From positions 1-22,749 of the forward strand of contig MEDX01000097.1 of assembly GCA_001724245.1 (NCBI GenBank): a DNA stretch of 22,749 nucleotides, written 5' to 3'. The stretch is from Fonticula-like sp. SCN 57-25. Taxonomy: Eukaryota > Nucleariida > Rotosphaerida. A program made the position numbers and the translations under genes. Below, one piece after another: positions 8,983 to 18,163 of this stretch. The notes beneath the pieces are model-generated. The model was not told the DNA's origin, made no database searches, and saw nothing but the letters and a program-made list of their open reading frames with translations. Every line of letters starts with the position of its first letter. Within the stretch, counting starts at the first letter, position 1.

Positions 8983-9835
8983 TCTTTTGTGGGGTTCTTA
9001 TTTGGTTGTACAATAGCAATGAATGCATTCGATCCGTTCGGATATCCACGATCAGCATCGAAGGCGACACGCAAGAGTATAATGTAAACTCGAGTGGCGA
9101 ACGACGATCGTGTGGGCAAGGAAAGGCAGAGGCGGCAGGGGAAGGGCACTCATGCAGGCCGGTGCGATCCTGGGCCACCCGTCATCTTGAACATCGCGAA
9201 GACGCACGTCGCGAAGACGCTGGTGCTAAAAAGCAGGCTTTACGAAGCGTCAGCAAGCGAGAACAAGAGAGAGAAAAAAAAAGGCACAGTATCAAGATAA
9301 TAACATTGAAAGAGAAAAGGAATGACCGCTCAGCCTACAGTCAGCCCAGGTATATGGAACCAGGGTAACGGGAAGGAGATCGTATACGTGCTATAGCACC
9401 CGCTTGTAGCCACATTGCGACCGAAGAAATACGCAACGCGGCAAAGAAAGGGCGCGACAAGAGAAATCAAGACGACAGCAACACGCACACACATACTGAA
9501 AGGTAAAAAAGTCAACGTACTCGGCATCGAAAGAGATCTCACGTCGCCATTTTACGTCCGTCCAGGCCACGAGGCGGAAAGAGCGGGCGAAAGAGATTTG
9601 AATTTTCCTCTAATTTCTCGATCGCTTATTGGTCCAAAAATAGCCAAAGCGATGAATGTTGTGGGCTGGTTGTGGGCTGTTTGCGGGTGGCCAACGGCTC
9701 GCAAGATCGTTTTACTAAAATATATATTGATACCCATAATCACAGCAAAGCATAGCCTTGAAAGACTCAAAAATAGTACATGAACAAAAGAGGCACAGCA
9801 TAATATAGTTCTAAAAATCGTCGAGAAAATTTCTT
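8983..9835. other. 853 bp between convergent genes, no gene recognised
   Basis: This is the shared 3' flank of the Rad60-like gene (+) and the Mga2-like gene (-). Short frames occur on both strands, but they start at non-ATG codons, lack domain-like patterns and show no convincing splice-linked partners. A small direct repeat of CGCGAAGACGC lies near 9195 and 9212. No tRNA or other structured RNA was recognised by eye. 853 bp is long for a convergent gap in this window (the one at 13671-13706 is 36 bp), so a non-coding RNA or a lost gene is possible. Confidence 0.4.
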
Positions 9836-12641
9836 TTACACGGCAAAGCCGGCAAAACTCTGGAGCATCTCGATCCTCTCGGGCTGCGCGTTGATGAACT
9901 GGAAGCACGCGAGCGCCGCCATGACGAGCACCAGCGGGATCCAAAAGTTGAAGAGCATGCGGTCGCGCTTCCGCCTCCTCTTCTTCTCCACGTGGCGCAC
10001 GACGCCCGTCGCGCCCTCGCCGTTGGTGCCGACCTGCAGCCCGCCGCGCTTGAGCTGCGGGAAAAAGGTCGCCACCTGCGCCATCATCTTGTCCGTCACG
10101 ACGCGCGCAGACGCAAACTTGTCGGCCTGGGGCGGGGCGTTCGTCAGCGGCTCGGGCGCGGGCGCCACGGGGGCCTCCGGCTGCACCGTCGTCTGCGCCA
10201 AGGGGGCGACAGGGATCGCCGACACGCTCGGCTCGCGCGAAATGCTCATGCTGCGCACGAGCTCCGCCTCCTCGTCCTCTGCGGCGGCCGCTACCGCCTC
10301 GCCCGCCTCGATGTCAAAGTCAATATCAACGTCAATGTCGTCGCTCGCGTCCAGCGCGGCGTTGTGGGCGCGCAGCATGAGCGCGCGCAGCGTGGGCCGC
10401 GCCACATCGGCGGCCGACATGCGCCACGCGTTCGCGGCAAACATATCGGCGCCCGCTGCGATGAGACGCCCGACAGCGCGCGCGTCGCCGCGCCAAGCGG
10501 CAATGTGCAGCGCGGTCATGCCGTTCGCGTCCTGCGCGTCAAGCGCCTCGACCGGGAGGCGCTCAAGAAGGACCTCGACGAGGCGCTCGAGGCCGCAGGT
10601 GACAGCCAGGTGGAGCAGCGTATGGCGCGACGACAGAGTCGAGAGCGACAGGAGCATAGCCGCCTCGGCGTCGTCGGCCTCAAACGCAGACGAAATCGCG
10701 GCGACAATCACCGACTCGCACTCGCTCAAGCTCATCCCGCCTTGCTGCTGCATGGACCCCTGCTGCTCAGCGCCGCCCTGCGTCGCGCCCGGGCTCTGCT
10801 GGCTCATATTCACAATCGCAAGCGCAATGTTCTTTGCGTCCGAGATCTTGCCGGTAAACTTCATGCCGACCAGCTGGAGCGCCATTTCCATCAGCGCGCG
10901 GTCCGCAACGTCGCGGTACGTGAACGTCGCGTCGGGCAGAACGCCGGCGACGACCGGCTCGTGAACAATGTTGGCCGGCGGGAGGATCGTTACGGGAACG
11001 ACGCCGGCGGCGGCGGCCGGCGGCAGCACGCACACGAGCGTCGACGGGCTCCAAAAGTGCGTCGGGCGCGCCTCGTTCAAACCAAACATGACCGTCGCGC
11101 CTTCGTAAAAGTCGCTACCGAGCAGCGTCACCTCCACGCCGCCGTGTACGGGGCCATCACCGGGGACAAGGCGCACAATCTGAGGGCGAGGGCGGAACTC
11201 TACAAAGGAAAATTGTGTCAGCAAATAAACGTGAAAACTAGAGTCAGCAGCGTACCGGCCTGGACGTTCGAGGGGGACGCGGAAGCATGCACCAGCTGCT
11301 CATAGTCAAGCGGCTCTTCCTTTGGCATCGTAAGCGGCACGCCCGCGGCCTCCGACGCCGGGTACTTGAAGAAGGACTCTATGGGGTCAAACTCTGCGTC
11401 CATGTCGTCCTCGCCGACAAACTGCTCGGCCGACATGCTGTTGTCGAGGTAGTACTCGCCGGCCGCGAGCGACGCGGCATCGCCGGCGGGACCCGACATG
11501 GAATCGCTGCGCGGGCGCTTGGCCGAGCGCGCCTTGGCCGACTTGTGGTCGTCCGTGATCATGATGGGCGGCGACAGACCCGACGCAATCACCTCGCCGG
11601 CATGGTCGCGCATCACAAACGCGATGCAAAAGCCAGTCTTTTCATTGTGGTGGCGGCAGTAGCAGGTGATACGCGTTGGGATGATGGTGTCGCCGCTGGC
11701 AAAGTCGACCACGCGGTTGCAGTTGAAAACAAGGATCTTGAGCTGCTCGAGCTGAACGTTGTCGGTCGACGACGCGTCGGGCACCTCAGCGTCGGCGCCC
11801 GCGCCCGCGCCAACAGGCGGCGACTGAGGGGACAGCGGGGACACGGGGCCCGCCGGTGCCGAGCTGGCACCGCCGGCCTGGCGGATCGCCTGCTGCTCCT
11901 TGCGGCGCTGAGCACGCTTGCGCTATACCACGCGGTCAGAACACAACAAATCGACCAAAAGAGACGAACCTCGCGCTGGATGCAGCCAAAGCAAGTGGTG
12001 ACATTGCGGCTCGTGTCCGACGAGCACACCACGGCGGCCTCCAGGTACAGCGCCTGCCTCGCCAAAGCGGGATCTGACATGACGGTCAGACAAAGTAAAA
12101 CGTGGCATGCAGCGTACCAATACGCGGCGCCGACTTTACGCGGTCCTTCTGAACAAGATGCTCGGGCAGCACAAGGTGGTCCCACTTGGACACCTTGTCG
12201 CCAGTGGCGGAGAGCAGCTGGACGCACAGCTTGATCTGCGTCTCGACACGCGACTTGGCGCCCGTCGTCGGAATACCAAGAACGCGGATCTGCATGCCGC
12301 GAGAAGTGTTTGCCGGTGCCTCAATCTTTACCTGCGCCTGCCTCCTACGCGACAGACAGCGTGTCAGTAAACATGGGCGGCCTGTAAATTCGGTTAATCA
12401 TGGCGTACAGTGCAGCCGACAGGCCCATCGAATCGTGCGGAAATCCCTCCATGACGGAAGTATACGCAGGCACGCGGGGAATCGTCGGTCGCTCGTCCGC
12501 TTCCGGCACTCTCGCGTGCAAGTCTATTCCAAGCGCATTGCGGTTAGCAAGGCAGATCCCGCCAGCGGCCGCCGCCAACCCCGCGTGTAGCGTACCGCTC
12601 TCGTCAATTGAGTTCCAAGGTGGCGAGTAGTATCCAATCAT
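9836..12641 (-). CDS. MGA2: Mga2/Spt23-like membrane-anchored transcription factor
   Basis: Model on the minus strand: exons 12641-12409, 12344-12118, 12073-11970, 11922-11256 and 11199-9836; introns of 64, 44, 47 and 56 nt; 864 residues (840 if a 72-nt segment in exon 1 is also spliced). Order of parts: a conserved N-terminal region with CFGCIQRERKRAQRRKEQQA and IIPTRITCYCRHHNEKTGF then PPIMITDDHK, as in Mga2/Spt23; an IPT/TIG domain at about 417-505; ankyrin repeats at about 601-670 (TLLHLAVTCG, TALHIAAWRGDARAV); and one C-terminal transmembrane helix, FWIPLVLVMAALACFQFI, preceded by KKRRRKRDR. In yeast this architecture marks ER-anchored factors freed by ubiquitin/proteasome processing that switch on OLE1 and hypoxia genes; that role is inferred here. 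S. cerevisiae Mga2 is longer (about 1100 residues). CAMTA shares CG-1/IPT/ankyrin parts but has no such tail anchor. Confidence 0.88.
12524..12595 (-). other. Possible facultative intron (72 nt, in frame) in MGA2 exon 1
   Basis: Within the first exon of the Mga2-like gene this stretch begins GTACGC, ends GGAATAG and contains TTGCTAAC about 20 nt before its end. These are the same signals as the accepted introns around it. It is 72 nt long and has no stop in frame, so both retention and removal keep the protein in frame. It encodes an A/G-rich segment (LHAGLAAAAGGICLANRN), which looks less constrained than its surroundings. Confidence 0.5.
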
Positions 12642-12958
12642 GGACAAGGTGCGGACAACAGAGGACGATGGAAGCCTTTCAAAAGACAACGAGGCTGGAG
12701 AAACCTGGCTCACCAAAAGCAATAAAGTTTGCTGCTTTGGCACCTGATCGCCGTGCTACTCGTGTCAATAAGGCCCGACGCACACGCTCGCGTCACCCCA
12801 ATGCCCCAATTCCCCCGGTCAAAGTTCGAGTCCGTCTAAATTATCGCATGCGATTTTGGTCAGCGTTTTGTCAGCATTGTCAGCATTGCTGTCAGCATTT
12901 TGGACGGCCTTTGAAGTGCGGACGGCGGGCGGATCCCGGCCGGGTTCGTGGCGCGGAC
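12642..12958. promoter_or_regulatory. 317-bp divergent promoter with GTCAGC repeats
   Basis: This lies between the start codons of the Mga2-like gene (-) and the orphan gene (+). A cluster of GTCAGC words (GTCAGCGTT, then GTCAGCATT three times) fills 12859-12900. The frame upstream of the orphan gene's ATG is open and includes an in-frame ATG near 12848, but that extension is cysteine/histidine-rich repeat translation and is not favoured. Confidence 0.4.
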
Positions 12959-13670
12959 ATGGTAAACGTGTACCTGCAACACATAGTTAAAGTGTTGAAT
13001 GTTGGCGCGCCCACGTTCAGGGACCTGGTGCCCATCGAGCAGCCGACCGACGAAGGGCGCAGATTTCTTCGTAATATGACGCGCCTTTCTATAGTCGACC
13101 TCATTTTTGCCGACGTTGTCGCGGGAACGGTACAGTGACAGCCGTGGCTCGAAAGCAAACGCTAATCGACTCATTTGCAGGTAAAGTTTTCGTTTGACCG
13201 CACGTTCGAGTGGATACAGGGGCAAGAGGTAGCCGTCCACCGCCTTCACGGCACGGCGTCCTTTCCCCTGAGCTACTCGAATGGGAGCAGGAGCGCCTTG
13301 GTCGTCCAGGACGACAACGCAACTGTAAAATGGGCGCTAAGAGAAACGGCGCTTTTTTGGACCCAGCGCGCCTTTTCGCGGATTCTGGCAACCGCTGAGT
13401 GGTCCTTGGGGGTGACGCGCGAGTTTGCGTTCAACAACATGTGGCTTCAAATTGGGATCAGAAAGGCAGCGCTGGTAGTCGAAGGTGCGTCGTGTGAGTA
13501 GCTGATTGTGTACTTAATTTGAACTAGAGAAAATCCCGGCGACCAAGACAACGTCGCCAAAACAGGCGGACGAAAACGGCCACGGGAACGCCAAGGGCGG
13601 CGGCCCCGAGCAACGATCGACAAAGCTCACAATATACGAAATGGAGTCTTACATCAACGAAAATATATAG
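12959..13670 (+). CDS. Unidentified 205-residue protein, possibly an OB-fold
   Basis: Model: exons 12959-13129, 13181-13484 and 13528-13670; introns of 51 and 43 nt (GTACAG..CAG, GTGCGT..TAG); all junctions in frame. The protein starts MVNVYLQHIVKVLNVG, has no signal peptide or membrane segment, and is globular up to about residue 160. A linker follows (KQADENGHGNAKGGG) and then a short terminal helix, LTIYEMESYINENI. The core alternates strand-like stretches: FEWIQGQEVAVHRLHG, SALVVQDDNATVKW and FAFNNMWLQIGIRKAALVVE. WIQGxxV followed by a DD(N)xxVxW strand and a C-terminal helix recalls small OB-fold proteins such as RMI2 or Stn1-type subunits, but no diagnostic motif supports a name. It shares a divergent promoter with MGA2, and its stop codon is only 36 bp from that of MED25. 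Confidence 0.75.
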
Positions 13671-13706
13671 TACAATATTTGTAAATAATAAGAGTTCGTT
13701 GGGTAT

Positions 13707-15603
13707 TCAGTGCTGTGGCACAAATCCCTGCTGTGCGCCGGCGACATTGGCGGTGGCCGCGGGGTTCACGGGCGGCAGCAGGACGATGTACATGGCGTTC
13801 TGGGCGTACACGAGCACGACATCATAGGGCCGCGCCGAAAAGAAAAACACCTTCATCTGGCCGAGCGCCTCGCTCACCGCCTTGAGCTGCTGCTTGTCGG
13901 CCTCGCTCTTGGGCTGTAGCGTCAGCGCAAGCTCCCGGCGGAACCGGCTGGCGACCATCTTCTTTTGCGCCACGTGCGTGAAGACAAGGTCGGCGGGAAG
14001 CAGGCTAAAAGCAGACGACCTGACAGCAGTTAATTAGACAAAAAGAGGAAGAAATATAGGTATGCGTACTGCGGCCGCGGGCCAACGAAAAAGCCGTCCA
14101 CCGATATCGACGCCGTGAGCAGCTTGTGGTGCGTCTTGTGAAGCTCGGCGAGGCAGTCGTGCTGGAACGACAGCGTGCCCTGCCATAGTATGGTCTACGT
14201 AACCACACGTCAGCAATGGACGTGACAAATAAATAACATACCGAGCGTGCGGCCTGTTGCTGCTGCTGCTGCTGCTGTAGTTGCTGAGGAATGGCGGGAG
14301 GGTGCGGCTAAAAAGAGTGTGAGAGCCTTTTCCAATACCCCGCATATACGCACTCTCATCGACGCAGCCTGGTAATTCTGCTGCTGCATCTGCTGCTGTT
14401 GCTGCATCCCCATGCTTGTTGGCACCTCGGACATTGTCGGCGGCCTCACCTGCTGCTTGAGCTGCTGCTGCTGCATTTGCTGCTGCTGCATCTGCTGTTG
14501 CTGCTGTATCTGTAGTTGTTGTTGCTGCTGCTGCCGGAGTAACTGTTGCTGCTGCTGCTGCGTCATGGCTGCTGGCGCGATGCCCGGCCTGGCACTCGCA
14601 ATCGGCCTCATTGTGTTGGCCGCCGCCGCCGCCGCCGCGTACCCTGCGGGCATGGCACGCGCGCTTGGGTCCATCTTTATCTTTTTCCCCGCCGGCTCGG
14701 CGTCCACCGCCTGCCGCTGCGCCGCCGCCGCCGCCGCCGGATTGGCCATTCTCCCCTGCATCGCCGCGGCCTGCTGCTGCGCCTGCGCGTGCTGCTGCTG
14801 GGCCTGCATGGGCTGCTGCGCGGCCGGGATCACGAGCGGCTTTCCGTCCCATCCGATCCAGCTGAAAAGCGCAAGCGAGTTCCACCCGCGCACGGCGCCG
14901 AGGTCGGTCTTTGCAACCCCGCTGTCGCCCGTCGCCTTTTCAAACATAGCGCGCAAAGGCTCCATGACGCGAGGCGAAATGATGCTGAGGTGCGTCTGCG
15001 TGGAGCGGAACTCTTCGAGAATGTCGGAGAGGCGCGGCACTTGCGTCGCATCGCGCCCTTCGGTGCTACGCACGAGCATGCAATAGTCCGGCGTCGGCTC
15101 AGAGTTGCTAACAAGCACGCACAGCCGCGTCTGCTTTTCATTGCGGCCGAGCAGCTGAAGCGCCGCAGCGAGGCCGTCCACCATGTAGTTGGTCGCGCCC
15201 GACGGAGGCTCAAATTCGAGCGACTTTAGCGTGTCCTGCACGCGCGAGACGTCGCTCGTAAAGAGCGTGCTGCGGAGGCGGCCCGAGCTGGGAGAAGAGC
15301 CGCCAAAGATTGTGACGGCGTAGCGCACGCTCGGGTACGCAAACTTGTCATCGACCAGACGCGTGCCAAAGTACCTGCGGGTGGCGCGAATGGTTAGGGA
15401 CTACAGACATCACGCGGGGAAAAGGGTTCATACTGTAACAAAGGGGCAAGCTGGTTTTCGTAGATAGAGGCAAAAGAGGGCGCCATGCGCGACGACCCGT
15501 CCACCAGCAGGACGATTTTAACTACAAGAGGCGAGGAGGTATGCTCGATCGGCAAACCATGCTGCGCGAGCAAAGACGCGTTCCCGCGCATCGCGGTCTG
15601 CAT
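13707..15603 (-). CDS. MED25: Mediator complex subunit 25
   Basis: Model on the minus strand: exons 15603-15434, 15374-14354, 14307-14242, 14194-14070 and 14019-13707; introns of 59, 46, 47 and 50 nt; 564 residues. An N-terminal von Willebrand A domain (about 26-205) has VVKIVLLVDGSSRM, RYAVTIFGG, GATNYMVDGLAAALQLLGR, RLCVLVSNSEP and HLSIISPRVMEPLRAMFEKA, the last two close to MED25. The metal site is degenerate (DGSSR), as MED25 VWA domains also are. Residues about 243-418 are Q-rich with polyQ and A/M runs and carry a basic patch (PAGKKIKMD). The C-terminus (420-564: ILWQGTLSFQHD, MKVFFFSARPYDVVLVYA, MYIVLLPPV) fits the PTOV/ACID activator-binding fold by pattern and position. VWA docks MED25 to Mediator and ACID receives activators. 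Start chosen at the first ATG after an in-frame TGA. Confidence 0.85.
14378..14568 (-). repeat. CAG/CAA repeat tract encoding polyglutamine in MED25
   Basis: The stretch is dominated by CTG/TTG triplets on the plus strand, i.e. CAG/CAA on the coding strand, interrupted by ATG and AAG codons. Runs reach seven glutamines. Further short tracts occur at 14257-14280 and near 14750-14815. Such repeats change length easily. Confidence 0.85.
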
Positions 15604-15880
15604 GTCGGCCACCACTCACAGCAGTCGGTGCCCTCTCTGTGTGTGGGAAAAACACGCTTCACTGGAAGCGTACCCGTAGAGGCAGCGGCGGTGTGGGAAT
15701 GCCAGAAAATATTGGCCGCCGTCGGCTGCGTCGGCTCTGCCCCCTATCTCAAGATGCCCCTCAAGCGCAAACCGCAAACTGAAATAATCGCATGCGGGTT
15801 TTCTTCCCACGCTTCCATTTTGGAGGTGGTTGTCACTCGACTCCCTCCTTTACACGCAGGTGGCAGGCAGGTAAGACAAA
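15604..15880. promoter_or_regulatory. Divergent promoter of MED25 and BCKDHB
   Basis: 277 bp separate the two start codons. I see no TATA box at a sensible distance and no strong repeat. A GGTGGCAGGCAGGTAAG stretch lies just upstream of the BCKDHB start. Shared control of the two genes is only inferred from position. Confidence 0.35.
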
Positions 15881-17261
15881 ATGATGTCGCTGCGTAGCAT
15901 CGTGGGTGGCCGTGCTGCCGCTGGGCGTCTGTTTAACACTGCGTCGCGCTCGCTTGCGTCTGCGCCGCTTTCGGAGAGCCCGCTGCTGCTCAAGACCGCC
16001 GAGCAGGTGTACGCGAACCCCGAGCTCGCTAGCGTCGCCGGCGGCGATGTGAAGGAGATGAACCTTTTCCAGGCCGTCAACAACGCCATGGAGACGGCTC
16101 TTGCCAGCGATGATTCCGCTGTTGTTTTTGGCGAGGACGTTGCCTTTGGCGGTGTTTTCCGCTGCTCTCTTAACCTGATGGAGAAGTTTGGTGCGCAGCA
16201 TCCCTCTTTCTGCCCGCCCATCGGCTGACGATGGCCTCTCTTTCCCTTTGTCCATTTGTAGGCAAGGACCGCGTGTTCAACACCCCTCTTTGCGAGCAGG
16301 GTATTGCCGGTTTTGGTATTGGTATGGCCGCCATGGGCGCCACCGCCATCGCCGAGATCCAGTTTGCCGACTACATCTTCCCTGCCTTTGATCAGCTTGT
16401 GAACGAGGCGGCCAAGTACCGCTACCGCTCCGGCGGCATGTTTGACGTCGGAGGTCTCACTGTGCGTGCTCCCTGCGGCGCGGTCGGCCACGGCGGCCAC
16501 TACCACTCGCAGTCGCCCGAGGCGTACTTTGCGCACACGCCCGGCCTCAAGGTCGTCGTGGCGCGCAGCCCCATCCAGGCCAAGGGCCTGCTGCTCGCGT
16601 CCATCCGCGACCGCAACCCCGTCGTCTTCTTTGAGCCGAAGGCGCTTTACCGCGCCGCCGTCGAGCAGGTGCCTCTCAACGACTTTGAGCTGCCGCTCGG
16701 CAAGGCCGAGATTGTCATCCCCGGTACGCGCCGCCCTCTTTGCCAAGAAACAATGCTCACGGCAGGTTTCAAATTTAGGCAAGGACGTCACGATTGTTGG
16801 CTGGGGTGCTCAGATGTACGTGCTCGAGAATGCAGTCCGCATGGCCAAGGAGCAGCTCGGCGTCCAGTGCGAGCTCATCGATCTCCGCACGATCGCCCCG
16901 TGGGACGTCGACACCATCGTCGAGGTACGCTCGCCTATTATAACGCACCACAGCGAGCTAACGCAGTGAATTGCCGTATTAGTCGGTCAATAAGACCGGC
17001 CGCCTTATTGTGAGCCACGAGGCGCCGCTGACCGGCGGTTTCGCCGGCGAAATTGCCAGCACCATCCTCGAGCGCTGGTGCGTTCCATGTGGTTCTCGTT
17101 AAGCGTTGCTGATGTGTGTCGTTTGTAGCTTCCTCCGGTTAGAGGCTCCGATCCAGCGCGTGTGCGGTTACGACACGCCATTCCCGCTCATCTTTGAGAA
17201 GCAGTACATGCCCGACAAGTTCCGCAACTTTGAGGCTATCAAGAAGGTGTTGAACTATTAG
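15881..17261 (+). CDS. BCKDHB: Branched-chain 2-oxoacid dehydrogenase E1 subunit beta, mitochondrial
   Basis: Model: exons 15881-16190, 16262-16723, 16779-16924, 16983-17077 and 17129-17261; introns of 71, 55, 58 and 51 nt; 381 residues (human 392). The N-terminus [20 protein letters not shown] is an Arg/Ser/Ala-rich mitochondrial presequence. The transketolase pyrimidine-binding fold follows, with [13 protein letters not shown] (the Glu near residue 85 activates thiamine diphosphate), [40 protein letters not shown] and [20 protein letters not shown]. The C-terminal domain has [33 protein letters not shown] and [24 protein letters not shown] and RYRSGG separate it from pyruvate dehydrogenase E1 beta. 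With E1 alpha it decarboxylates 2-oxo acids of Leu, Ile and Val in the mitochondrial matrix. No catalytic residue appears lost. Either of two adjacent ATGs could start it. Confidence 0.96.
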
Positions 17262-17283
17262 ACGATCAGCAGAGATGCGCTGA

Positions 17284-17297
17284 AATAAAATAATAAA
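17284..17297 (+). terminator. Twin poly(A) signals of BCKDHB
   Basis: Two AATAAA hexamers (17284-17289 and 17292-17297) lie 22-36 nt after the BCKDHB stop codon, implying a very short 3' UTR. Confidence 0.55.
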
Positions 17298-17384
17298 AAG
17301 TCGAAATATTTTCATTGAAAGGCGGAGGATATGCTATCAAAGCTAATACTACAAACACAAAGGCCAACATACAACTAAAAGGAA

Positions 17385-17582
17385 CTATTTTGGTGTGATC
17401 CATCCGTGGGCACCCAAATAGTCAACACTCACAGGATACATCCTGACAGATCCGTCCGGAGCGGCCTTGGCCAACATCCACTGGCCACCGCCTTGGCTTG
17501 CCGTCCTACCCGTCAGTGCTCTCGCAGGCCACCAGATATCTGCCAGAATTCGCATCACATGTCGCAGAGGTACGACTAACAT
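17385..17582 (-). CDS. Doubtful small ORF (65 residues)
   Basis: A minus-strand ORF from ATG at 17582 to TAG at 17385 would encode a basic, tryptophan-containing peptide starting MLVVPLRHVMRILADIWW and ending with DYLGAHGWITPK. Codon use and composition look protein-like towards the C-terminal end. It lies alone in a 900-bp gap, and three CCAAT boxes sit just upstream of its start. It may be the last exon of a gene with an upstream exon I could not define, or chance. No family is recognised. Confidence 0.3.
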   Translation of the reverse strand: MLVVPLRHVMRILADIWWPARALTGRTASQGGGQWMLAKAAPDGSVRMYPVSVDYLGAHGWITPK

Positions 17583-17621
17583 CTGTGGACCCGGCCCGTC
17601 GTGACGCGCCAAGCGAAGTTT

Positions 17622-17695
17622 ATTGGAGTCACCAACGTCAGCAGCGCGTTTGATTGGACAAGGAGAACTGCAAATTTGCGATGTGATTCTATTGG
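17622..17695 (-). promoter_or_regulatory. Three CCAAT boxes in 74 bp
   Basis: ATTGG on the plus strand (CCAAT on the minus) occurs at 17622-17626, 17653-17657 and 17691-17695. Clusters like this are typical targets of the HAP/NF-Y complex. They could serve the small minus-strand ORF or, at longer range, the SAPS gene starting at 18164. Confidence 0.4.
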
Positions 17696-17699
17696 CGGA

Positions 17700-18163
17700 T
17701 GCTTTTACCAAAAAAGGGCAAAATACACAAAAAAGGAATTTGTTCCATTTTTTGTGGGCTGTCTTTTTCCAGACGACGTTTTTTCGCTCATAAGACGAAG
17801 AAAGGGAGGGACCGGCACCTGCGGCGTCCGCGTGAGTAGGACGACAGACCGACAGGAGGCGTGAGCAGTTCGTGAGCCTACAGCTTTACGCATTGCTGTT
17901 TTTCCTTGGATCGCCTTTCTTTTGTTATTCTTTTTTGAATTTACAGAAAGACCTGCGTCCCTTTGCATTTCGCTGGCCCTACTACGATTTGCACGGGAAA
18001 GGACGGCATCTACTTTGGTTTAGCAGAGTGGAGAGGACGAGATCGCTTGGGGCTTGTTGAAAGAAGGCAAAACTATATTTCACCCAGATCAGCAAGACGG
18101 TTTCCGTTTGAATCGGGATCCGTTTGTTTGATCTCTCGGTGATACTTTGGTTTGTGCTCTAAA
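17700..18163. other. Upstream region of the SAPS-domain gene
   Basis: No gene is seen. The segment from about 17861 (GTGAGC) to 17945 (TTTACAG) is T-rich with an intron-like end and could be a 5' UTR intron of the SAPS gene, although its donor does not match the GTRCGY pattern of other introns here. No in-frame upstream coding exon was found. Confidence 0.3.

Noticed and set aside
9992-11305. Plus-strand ORFs of 437 and 357 codons opposite MGA2
   Set aside because: They are Arg/His/Ala-rich antisense shadows of the GC-rich coding exon, which has clear IPT, ankyrin and membrane segments on the minus strand.
12345-12361. A 17-nt intron (GTAGG..GCGCAG) in MGA2
   Set aside because: Far below the shortest credible intron; a 64-nt intron with a CTGAC branch site and CGTAG acceptor keeps the frame.
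14378-14568. Triplet array as a possible CRISPR or satellite
   Set aside because: It is an in-frame CAG/CAA tract coding for polyglutamine in MED25, with no spacers.
15850-16791. 313-codon minus-strand ORF opposite BCKDHB
   Set aside because: The plus strand encodes a strongly conserved E1 beta enzyme with matching splice sites; the antisense frame has no recognisable content.
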